Part shown: piece by piece, positions 1 to 5,246 of the stretch
How the letters are laid out: each line of letters starts with the position of its first letter
Numbering within the stretch: position 1 is the first letter of the stretch
NCBI GenBank assembly: GCA_002691785.1
Contig: NZIX01000021.1
Location: forward strand, 13,029-18,274
Direction: 5' to 3'
Origin: Fidelibacterota bacterium
GTDB lineage: Bacteria > Fidelibacterota > Marinisomatia > Marinisomatales > UBA1611
DNA: 5,246 nucleotides
Position numbers and translations under genes: made by a program
The notes under the pieces: generated by a model
Databases searched by the model: none
What the model was told of the DNA's origin: nothing
What the model saw: only the letters and a program-made list of their open reading frames with translations

Positions 1-582
1 GGTTTTTTAGTTGCAGATATGTCATCAGACATACTTTCTAGACCTTTAAATTTGAATGATTTTGGTTTAATATACGCAGGGGCACAGAAGAATATAGGTA
101 TTGCAGGTGTAACTTTAGTTATCTTAAGAGAAGATATCATTCAAAGTTCTCATCAAACTTTACCTTCTATGCTAGACTATAAAATCCATATAAAAAATGA
201 CTCAATGTATAATACCCCTCCTGTTTTTTGCGTATACGCTGTTAATGAAACTCTCAAATGGATAAATAAATTAGGAGGCCTTGAAAGTATTGAATTTATG
301 AATAACACTAAAGCCGAATTATTGTACAATGAAATTGATGAAAATAAATTATTTAGATGTCCAGTTTCTTATGAAGATAGATCAAACATGAATGTAGTTT
401 TTACTTTTTCTGATCAAAGTAAAAATGATAATGACTTCCTAGATTTTTGTTCAAAAAGAGGTTTGAATACATTAAAAGGACATAGGTCAGTTGGAGGATT
501 TAGAGCTTCAATATATAATGCTATGCCAATTCAAGGTGTAAAAGAGCTGACTAAAGCCATGAGGGAGTATTCAAAAAAATAA
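1..582 (+). CDS. serC: Phosphoserine aminotransferase SerC, C-terminal part (5' end outside window)
   Basis: This is a PLP-dependent class V aminotransferase. It converts 3-phosphohydroxypyruvate plus glutamate to O-phosphoserine plus 2-oxoglutarate, the second step of serine biosynthesis in the cytoplasm; family members can also serve PLP synthesis. The frame is open from base 1 and gives 193 residues, about half of the usual ~360, so the ATG at 19 is an internal Met. Counting from base 1, Asp6 in VADMSSDILSRP should contact the PLP ring nitrogen and Lys30 in IYAGAQKNIG is the Schiff-base lysine. Their 24-residue spacing equals that of Asp174 and Lys198 in the E. coli enzyme. NTPP (71-74) and the C-terminal block KGHRSVGGFRASIYNAMP (His161, Arg162, Arg168) are the family's substrate-phosphate region. 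The sequence follows E. coli SerC closely to the natural C-terminus, with no frameshift. The next gene begins 17 bases later on the same strand. Confidence 0.97.
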   Translation, partial: GFLVADMSSDILSRPLNLNDFGLIYAGAQKNIGIAGVTLVILREDIIQSSHQTLPSMLDYKIHIKNDSMYNTPPVFCVYAVNETLKWINKLGGLESIEFMNNTKAELLYNEIDENKLFRCPVSYEDRSNMNVVFTFSDQSKNDNDFLDFCSKRGLNTLKGHRSVGGFRASIYNAMPIQGVKELTKAMREYSKK

Positions 583-599
583 TATTAAATTCAAATTAT

Positions 600-1610
600 A
601 TGGAATTTTTAATATTTAGATATTTACTTTTAATTACTCTTTTAATTTCTTACCCAAAATCCAATCAAATTGAAAAAAATAAATTATTACCATTAAAATT
701 TACTAGTGGAAAAATGATGATTAAAACAGAGCCAGAAGGTGCTAAAATTGATTTAAATGGAATATATCAGGGACAATCACCAATGTTGATTAAAAACTTA
801 GAAATTGGAGCTCATAATCTTACTTTGTATTACCCTGGATATGAGAAAATTGATAAGATTATTATTCTTGAAGATTCAACCATATTTAAAATTGATGAAT
901 ATCTTATAGCCAAAACAGGCAACCTAAGAGTTCTGTCTGAACCGATTGGTGCAAAGGTATTTATTGATAATCTTTTTATTAATTATACTCCAATGGATAT
1001 TTCTGAACTTTTAGTAAAAAAGTATTATTTGAGACTTGAATTAGAATCCTATGAAAGTGTATATGATGAGATTGATATTAAAGAGAACTCAAGGTTAACG
1101 AAAAGTTATACTTTAGAATCTAAATTAGGTGCAATTAGAATTTACATGAGGCCAGAAGGCATTAAATTAAAAATAAATAAAAAAACCTTTTTAGAAAGTT
1201 GTCCAAAAATAATAAACCTTGATCTCAAAGAGGGAAGATATGAGTTGGAGTTTATCAAGCCAGGATATTTGTCTTTAAAGAGAGATATTTCAATCAAGCC
1301 TAATGAAAATCAGAGTATGAAAATACTTTTAAAAAAAACTCCGATAGGAATACCTAAATCAATAGCTTACGGTCTTTTAAATGTCTCATCCAAAGATAAA
1401 GGTGTAAAATTAAAAATTAAGGGAATTAGAGGCGAATTTGACCTTCCATTAGATTACTATGATTTAGAAGAGGGTGATTATAAAATTATATTATACGCTA
1501 AAGGTAAACAAAAAGAAGTTCATGATATTAAAATTGAGAGACAGAGAACGACAATTATAAAAGCAAACTTAAAACCGAAAAAAAGAATATTAGACTTTTT
1601 ATTTGATTGA
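600..1610 (+). CDS. Exported or membrane-anchored protein with four tandem PEGA-like repeats
   Basis: The function is unknown. The 336-residue protein starts with a short hydrophobic stretch (about residues 4-18, LIFRYLLLITLLIS) that could be a signal peptide. No clear A-x-A cleavage site follows, so an uncleaved N-terminal anchor is also possible. The rest is four repeats of about 70 residues, at roughly 37-105, 107-173, 177-245 and 257-325. Each opens with a beta strand and a P-E-G-A-like turn (PEGA 45-48, PIGA 115-118, PEGI 185-188, then a diverged KGV). A short G-x-x-P-like turn follows (GQSP, NYTP, ESCP), then a strand ending near a G-Y aromatic pair (PGYE, PGYL). PEGA domains are small beta-sandwiches of surface or periplasmic proteins, often presumed to bind the cell wall or other proteins. 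The tail is basic. No catalytic motif is visible. The start lacks a Shine-Dalgarno sequence but lies 17 bases after serC, so co-transcription is possible. Confidence 0.85.
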   Translation: MEFLIFRYLLLITLLISYPKSNQIEKNKLLPLKFTSGKMMIKTEPEGAKIDLNGIYQGQSPMLIKNLEIGAHNLTLYYPGYEKIDKIIILEDSTIFKIDEYLIAKTGNLRVLSEPIGAKVFIDNLFINYTPMDISELLVKKYYLRLELESYESVYDEIDIKENSRLTKSYTLESKLGAIRIYMRPEGIKLKINKKTFLESCPKIINLDLKEGRYELEFIKPGYLSLKRDISIKPNENQSMKILLKKTPIGIPKSIAYGLLNVSSKDKGVKLKIKGIRGEFDLPLDYYDLEEGDYKIILYAKGKQKEVHDIKIERQRTTIIKANLKPKKRILDFLFD

Positions 1611-1630
1611 GGATATACATAGATTCAAAG

Positions 1631-2245
1631 TTAATTGATGATTCCACTTTTTCTAAGCTTGTCTAGCTTTGGCTTAATTACATAAACACAATACGGTTGA
1701 TTCTTATTATTATCATAATAGTTATCATGATAATCTTCTGCATCGGTATAATTATTTAAAGCTGTGATCTCCGTAACAATCTCATCTTTCCATAGGTTGG
1801 ATTTATTTGTTTCTCTTTTTGATTCAATAGCTTTTAATTTTTGATCGTTATTGTGATAGTAGATTACGGATCTATATTGAGTGCCAACATCATTTCCTTG
1901 TCGATTAAGAGTAGTTGGATCATGAGATAACCAGAATACATCTAAAATTTGTTCAAATGTTACTATTTTTGGATCATAAGTAATTTGAGCTACTTCAGCA
2001 TGGCCAGTTTTTCCAGTGCATATTTCTTTATAAGTTGGATTTAGAGTTTTACCTCCAGCATAACCAGGTTTTACGGAAATAACTCCTTCAATACGTTGAA
2101 AAACAGCCTCAACACACCAAAAGCATCCACCACCTAAAGTTGATATTTCATTTTGTGCCATTAATAGTGTTCCTAATAAATTATAGATTAAGCAAAGTTT
2201 TAAAGTCTTTATCAAGGCTTTAAATATTGATGGGATAAAAACCAT
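1631..2245 (-). CDS. msrA: Peptide methionine sulfoxide reductase MsrA, probably exported
   Basis: MsrA reduces the S-epimer of methionine sulfoxide, free or in proteins. Numbered from the ATG at 2245, the signature GGGCFWC places the nucleophilic cysteine at Cys41. GHAEV (Glu84), NDVGTQYRS (Asp119, Tyr124) and Tyr72 match the known active-site acid and tyrosine positions. The C-terminal NQPYC gives a resolving cysteine at Cys186, followed by the usual PKL-K-RK ending. The MsrA domain is complete and there is no fused MsrB domain. The start is uncertain. ATG 2245 gives 204 residues and overlaps the upstream gene by 34 bases. TTG 2215 gives 194 residues, forms a TTGA overlap with the upstream stop and yields a neat signal peptide ([14 protein letters not shown], then GTLLMA before Q). 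ATG 2161, with a weak AGGA nine bases upstream, would give a cytosolic 176-residue form. The hydrophobic leader argues for export. The gene converges on the PEGA gene with 20 bases between. Confidence 0.96.
   Translation of the reverse strand: MVFIPSIFKALIKTLKLCLIYNLLGTLLMAQNEISTLGGGCFWCVEAVFQRIEGVISVKPGYAGGKTLNPTYKEICTGKTGHAEVAQITYDPKIVTFEQILDVFWLSHDPTTLNRQGNDVGTQYRSVIYYHNNDQKLKAIESKRETNKSNLWKDEIVTEITALNNYTDAEDYHDNYYDNNKNQPYCVYVIKPKLDKLRKSGIIN
2212..2215 (-). other. TTGA start/stop overlap, candidate coupled start of msrA
   Basis: Read on the minus strand, the TGA stop of the 314-residue gene (2214-2212) overlaps by two bases an in-frame TTG for msrA (2215-2213). Four-base NTGA overlaps are a common form of translational coupling in bacterial operons. 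No Shine-Dalgarno sequence precedes it, which fits reinitiation by a terminating ribosome but does not prove it. The competing ATG at 2245 is the more common codon. Confidence 0.4.
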
Positions 2246-3156
2246 CCTCCATGCGAATTATTAACTAATATTTCAGTTTTACCTTGTTGAAATAAACCCA
2301 GGCTCATTGGCGCCTCTACTAAAATTTGGTAAGTCCCAATTTTATCTACTTCAAAAGCAAATTTACCATCTTTTGCGGTTATTCTTCTTTTTGATGAGTT
2401 CAAAATTCTAACTTCTGCACCAGCAATAGGTTCTTTAGTACTAAAGTTAAAAACAGTACCATAGATTATTGAAGGCCTCAAAAGGTTATTAGGAAGAAAT
2501 TTTGGTAGCTTTGAATTTTTAAAATACGGCTTTTTGAAATAACCAGACATTATGCTTGCTAAATTTTCATATTTTTTAATTTGAGGGACATAACAACGAA
2601 CTGGATCATAAAATTGGTCATTCACATTAATAAGCAAATAACCATCTTTATTCTCAATTGCTTTCATAGACTTAATTATGATTTGCTCGCTTTCTATTTG
2701 ATCATCAATTTTTGATAAATGATAAAAGTTATTTCCTGCAATAAAAAAAGATTCAGCTCGTCCAACAAGCGAGCTTTTTGGTACAGATTTTATCTTTTGA
2801 TTATCAGGTATAGAAGTCAAAATTGCATCATGATAAACATTATTATTTGAATCCAGAAAAGTGGGTAACAATTTATCAGAATGTGGCCTGTAGTCTCTGT
2901 GCGAGAAGCGAATCTTTGGTTTCCATACATATCCTACATTTTCTATTGAATAAAAACCATTTTCATCTGAAAAAGTAGAATCTTTTACCAAGTTATTCCC
3001 ACTTAATACTTCTACTTTTATATCGATTATTGGACTGGTATTAAAATTATCAAGTATATATCCTGATATGGTATTTAATTCAAATTCAATCTCTTCTTTG
3101 GGTTGGCAAAGTAAGTTTGAATAGATAAATAAAATTATAATAAAAAATCTTAACAT
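2212..3156 (-). CDS. Exported protein with two carboxypeptidase-regulatory-like beta-sandwich domains
   Basis: I do not recognise a named family for the whole protein (314 residues). Residues 1-17 ([17 protein letters not shown]) form a signal peptide; Cys17 is preceded by NLL, a poor lipobox, so ordinary secretion looks likelier than lipidation. Residues about 29-91 ([15 protein letters not shown], then SDENGFYSI) look like a carboxypeptidase-regulatory-like domain: G-x-I/V at the start, a proline-containing turn, and a D-x-x-G-F-Y/F motif. Residues about 229-298 repeat this pattern ([20 protein letters not shown], then [10 protein letters not shown], then GTYQILV). The ~130 residues between contain a strand-rich stretch with [16 protein letters not shown] and DPVRCYVPQ that I cannot assign. 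No metallocarboxypeptidase zinc motif and no TonB-receptor barrel is present, so a structural or binding role is more likely than peptidase activity. The start has no Shine-Dalgarno sequence. It is the first gene of a probable two-gene unit with msrA. Confidence 0.8.
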   Translation of the reverse strand: MLRFFIIILFIYSNLLCQPKEEIEFELNTISGYILDNFNTSPIIDIKVEVLSGNNLVKDSTFSDENGFYSIENVGYVWKPKIRFSHRDYRPHSDKLLPTFLDSNNNVYHDAILTSIPDNQKIKSVPKSSLVGRAESFFIAGNNFYHLSKIDDQIESEQIIIKSMKAIENKDGYLLINVNDQFYDPVRCYVPQIKKYENLASIMSGYFKKPYFKNSKLPKFLPNNLLRPSIIYGTVFNFSTKEPIAGAEVRILNSSKRRITAKDGKFAFEVDKIGTYQILVEAPMSLGLFQQGKTEILVNNSHGGWFLSHQYLKP

Positions 3157-3238
3157 TACGTAAAATCTACAACATTTTAGATTTTAAGTTAAATCTTTTA
3201 CTGTTTTAAAAGTAAGTAATTAAAAAAAAGATAAGATT
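3157..3238. promoter_or_regulatory. Divergent intergenic region, presumed promoters for both sides
   Basis: These 82 bases separate two outward-facing starts (minus-strand gene at 3156, plus-strand gene at 3239), so at least one promoter for each direction should lie here or nearby. The stretch is almost entirely A and T. I cannot place a convincing -35/-10 pair or a full Bacteroidota-type TAnnTTTG element. TAGATTTT, one base off that motif, occurs on the plus strand at 3178-3185 and on the minus strand at 3169-3162, but without a well-spaced TTG upstream. The call rests on gene orientation. Confidence 0.4.
3161..3186. repeat. Perfect 9-bp inverted repeat, 8-base spacer, in the divergent region
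   Basis: TAAAATCTA (3161-3169) is followed after 8 bases by its exact reverse complement TAGATTTTA (3178-3186). It starts five bases before the ATG of the minus-strand gene. The 17-bp centre-to-centre spacing would allow a dimeric regulator, but AT-rich DNA makes such repeats by chance. As an RNA hairpin it would have only one G-C pair per arm and no U-tract, so it is not a good terminator. Confidence 0.45.
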
Positions 3239-3664
3239 ATGAAAAAAGGAATAATTGTAAATAAAAATGAGTTTGATCATTGGTTTAAACTAAATACACG
3301 ATGGGTGGATATGGATTCAATGGGCCATATAAATCATGCTTCATACTTAAACTACATGGAAACAGCTAGGGTTGATTATTTTTTTCATTTAGGTTTACCA
3401 AATATACATCTTAATAGAAAAAATAGCGTAATCCTTGCTTCAGTTAAAATTTCATATCATAATCAATCTAATCATCCCTCAAGATTTGATATTGGACATA
3501 AAGTTAGTAGGGTTGGGGATAAAAGTTTTGATTTGTTGACTGGAATTTTTTTAAATGATAAAATAAATCCAATCTGCATTGCTACTTTTAAAATGGTATC
3601 TTTCAATTATGAAATAAATCAGTCGATTAAAATTCCGGAACAAATAAATAATATTCATCGATAA
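3239..3664 (+). CDS. Acyl-CoA thioesterase, 4HBT/YbgC-like hotdog-fold protein
   Basis: This is a cytoplasmic single-domain hotdog protein expected to hydrolyse acyl-CoA thioesters; the acyl chain cannot be told from sequence. At 141 residues it has the usual length of this family. The signature near the N-terminus, TRWVDMDSMGHINHASYLNYMETARVDYF in two parts (20-33 and 34-48), has the D-x-D-x-x-G-H-x-N pattern. Asp26 aligns with catalytic Asp17 of 4-hydroxybenzoyl-CoA thioesterase, and an E-x-x-R (Glu41-Arg44) closes the motif. Later strands (SVKISYHNQS, FDIGHKVSRVGDKSFDL) fit the hotdog sheet. There is no signal peptide. The start follows an A-rich leader (AAAAAAAAGATAAGATT) rather than a Shine-Dalgarno sequence; the start at 3239 leaves a short 18-residue lead-in to the domain, which is normal. 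The FAD oxidase begins 8 bases downstream, so the two probably form one transcript. Confidence 0.9.
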   Translation: MKKGIIVNKNEFDHWFKLNTRWVDMDSMGHINHASYLNYMETARVDYFFHLGLPNIHLNRKNSVILASVKISYHNQSNHPSRFDIGHKVSRVGDKSFDLLTGIFLNDKINPICIATFKMVSFNYEINQSIKIPEQINNIHR

Positions 3665-3672
3665 TTAAACCA

Positions 3673-5246
3673 ATGATTTCCCCGACCAAACCAATATTCA
3701 AAGATCATTCTGAAAATCAAATTTTAAGAATGGCCTATGCAAGAGATGCGAGTATATATAGATTAATGCCAGAATCAGTTTCACGACCGAAAAACACAGA
3801 AGAAATCAAATTACTTCTAAGAAACGCGAGATTATCAAAAACTCCAATCACATTTAGAGCAGGTGGTACCTCATTGTCAGGACAATCTTTGGGAAATGGT
3901 AAAATTGTGGAGGTATTGAATCATTGGCAAAAATTTAAAATTTTGAATAATGGAAAATCTATTAAAATGCAACCAGGTTTGAATGCTGCATTTGCGAATA
4001 AAATATTAGAACCCTACAATCGAAAGATTGGGCCTGATCCAGCATCCATTAAATCTGCTTGTATTGGAGGAATTATTTCAAATAATTCCTCTGGAATGGT
4101 ATGTGGAACTAAATACAACTCATACCATACTCTCAAGGACTTAGAGTTTATACTTCCCAATGGTAATAGATATGATACTGCAAATCCGCAAGAAAGGTTA
4201 CGTTTTATAGAAAATGAACCAAAGTTGAATCGTACGATTTTAAATATTCGTAAACAAATTTTAAGTAATAAAAAGTTGATTAGTAAAATTCGGAATAAGT
4301 ATAGAATTAAAAATACCATTGGATATTCAATGAATTCATTTATTGACTTTGATGATCCATTAGATATTTTTTCTCATCTTTTAGTTGGAGCTGAAGGGAC
4401 CTTAGCCTTTATATCTAGTATTACTTTAGATACTATAGAGGACCCTCCTGAAAAAGGAACAGGTTTAATTATTTTTAATTCTCCAGATGCAGCATCAGAT
4501 TCACTTAAATTTTTTAAAAACATCGGAGCTTCTGCAATTGAGTTAATGGATGATTCCTCATTAAAAACAGCATCATACTTAGAAAATCCGCCATACGATC
4601 CTCAAAAGATTCAGCAAGGTGACACAGGATTGCTAGTTGAGTTTCAAAATAATAAAATATCTGAAATTGATAGATTATTATTTGAAATGCGTAGCTATAC
4701 GGAAAAAAGTAAATTGGTAAAATCAATAAAAATTGTCAAAGAAGGAATCGAAAGAGATTCAATTTGGAAAATACGAAAAGGTTTATATCCTACTTTAAGC
4801 TCACTAAGAAAATCTGGTTTAAGCATCATAAATGAGGATTTTGCTATCGATTCTGAAAACCTAGGTCCTGCAATAAGTAGATTAAAAAAAATATTTACCA
4901 AATATAATTATAGAGATGGAGTCATTTTTGGACATGCTAAAGAAGGAAATTTACACTTTATAGTTTCTGAGGATCTGGAAGGTAATGGTATAAAAAATTA
5001 TGAAGGTTTAATTAATGATTTTTCTGATATGACCCTAAATGAATTTGATGGTTCTTTGAAAGCAGAACACGGCACAGGAAGAAATATGGCACCATTTGTA
5101 GAAAGCGAATGGGGAGGAGAAATCTATGATTTAATGTGGAAGTTAAAAATTGCTACAGATCCAAATAATATTTTAAACCCGGATGTTTTACTTAGCAAAG
5201 ACAAGACTATTCACTTGAAAAATTTAAAACTTATGCCAAAAGTTAA
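3673..5246 (+). CDS. FAD-linked 2-hydroxyacid oxidase/dehydrogenase (GlcD/DLD type), 3' end outside window
   Basis: The frame runs from ATG 3673 through 524 codons to the right edge without a stop. It belongs to the FAD_binding_4 / FAD-oxidase_C superfamily of D-lactate, glycolate and D-2-hydroxyglutarate dehydrogenases. Residues 62-76 (RAGGTSLSGQSLGNG) are the FAD pyrophosphate loop; GPDPASI (120-126) and CIGGIISNNSSGM (130-142) are further FAD contacts; GAEGTLAF (239-246) closes the FAD domain. In the substrate domain Arg368, FGHAKEGNLHF (His421, His428) and KAEHGTGRNMAPF (Glu465, His466) match the family's substrate and metal ligands. NPDVLL followed by HLKNLKLMPK at the window edge is where relatives fuse to a C-terminal 4Fe-4S/CCG domain, giving proteins of about 900-1000 residues like E. 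coli YdiJ; that part is predicted, not seen. The substrate is unresolved; electrons would go to a respiratory acceptor. No signal peptide. It lies 8 bases after the thioesterase gene and has no Shine-Dalgarno sequence. Confidence 0.92.
   Translation, partial: MISPTKPIFKDHSENQILRMAYARDASIYRLMPESVSRPKNTEEIKLLLRNARLSKTPITFRAGGTSLSGQSLGNGKIVEVLNHWQKFKILNNGKSIKMQPGLNAAFANKILEPYNRKIGPDPASIKSACIGGIISNNSSGMVCGTKYNSYHTLKDLEFILPNGNRYDTANPQERLRFIENEPKLNRTILNIRKQILSNKKLISKIRNKYRIKNTIGYSMNSFIDFDDPLDIFSHLLVGAEGTLAFISSITLDTIEDPPEKGTGLIIFNSPDAASDSLKFFKNIGASAIELMDDSSLKTASYLENPPYDPQKIQQGDTGLLVEFQNNKISEIDRLLFEMRSYTEKSKLVKSIKIVKEGIERDSIWKIRKGLYPTLSSLRKSGLSIINEDFAIDSENLGPAISRLKKIFTKYNYRDGVIFGHAKEGNLHFIVSEDLEGNGIKNYEGLINDFSDMTLNEFDGSLKAEHGTGRNMAPFVESEWGGEIYDLMWKLKIATDPNNILNPDVLLSKDKTIHLKNLKLMPKV

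Noticed and set aside
19..21. ATG at 19 as the start of the serC gene
   Set aside because: The frame is open upstream to base 1, and the six preceding codons (GFLVAD) are conserved SerC sequence including the Asp that binds PLP; the real start lies outside the window.
1580..1600. AAAAAG / CTTTTT inverted repeat near the end of the PEGA gene as a terminator
   Set aside because: The arms are six bases with one G-C pair and lie inside the coding region; a hairpin this weak is unlikely to terminate. I also see no hairpin in the 20-base convergent gap 1611-1630.
2246..2250. GGAGG on the minus strand as ribosome binding site for msrA ATG 2245
   Set aside because: It directly abuts the ATG, leaving no spacer, so it cannot act as a normal Shine-Dalgarno sequence for that codon.
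3106..3108. Cys17 of the 314-residue protein as a lipoprotein cysteine
   Set aside because: The preceding residues NLL do not fit a standard lipobox, which needs a small residue just before the cysteine. A lineage-specific relaxed lipobox cannot be excluded.
4014..4319. Minus-strand open frame of about 100 codons
   Set aside because: It lies wholly within the strongly supported plus-strand FAD oxidase, and its product is a low-complexity hydrophobic/basic string typical of antisense AT-rich sequence.
4514..4901. Two overlapping minus-strand open frames of about 70 codons each (4514-4726 and 4695-4901)
   Set aside because: Both are antisense to conserved coding sequence of the oxidase and show no recognisable domain or start signal.
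1..5246. Mobile element, CRISPR array, defence system, or tRNA/rRNA gene
   Set aside because: No transposase or recombinase, no regularly spaced direct repeats, no terminal inverted repeats and no recognisable tRNA or rRNA sequence. Base composition and codon use look even across all six genes.

Overview
The window is an ordinary-looking, very AT-rich bacterial chromosome segment with six protein genes packed on both strands. I see no rRNA, tRNA, CRISPR array or mobile element. Four traits suggest a member of the Bacteroidota or a related FCB lineage such as Marinimicrobia: low GC, strong use of A/T-ending codons (TTA, AGA, AAA), gene starts that mostly lack a Shine-Dalgarno sequence, and secreted proteins with beta-sandwich repeats (PEGA, carboxypeptidase-regulatory-like). 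This is inference from style, not a marker-gene assignment. TGA is used as a stop (PEGA gene and 314-residue gene), so the genetic code looks standard.

Left part, plus strand: the C-terminal half of phosphoserine aminotransferase (serC, cut by the window start), then after 17 bases a predicted secreted or membrane-anchored protein made of four tandem PEGA-like repeats. Middle part, minus strand: a two-gene unit. The upstream gene encodes an exported 314-residue protein with a carboxypeptidase-regulatory-like fold at each end. The downstream gene encodes peptide methionine sulfoxide reductase MsrA with a probable signal peptide. The two overlap, and one candidate msrA start makes a TTGA start/stop junction. 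This pair converges on the PEGA gene with only 20 bases between.

Right part, plus strand: an 82-base divergent intergenic region carrying a perfect 9-bp inverted repeat, then a small hotdog-fold acyl-CoA thioesterase, then after 8 bases a long FAD-linked oxidase of the D-lactate / D-2-hydroxyglutarate dehydrogenase type. The oxidase is open to the right edge and probably continues into an iron-sulfur domain.

Functionally the window mixes serine biosynthesis, envelope proteins with probable methionine repair, and acyl-CoA / 2-hydroxyacid metabolism. I do not see a convincing novel system. The points most worth a second look are the exported MsrA paired with an uncharacterised beta-sandwich protein, the four-repeat PEGA protein, and a possible metabolic link between serine synthesis and the 2-hydroxyacid oxidase.
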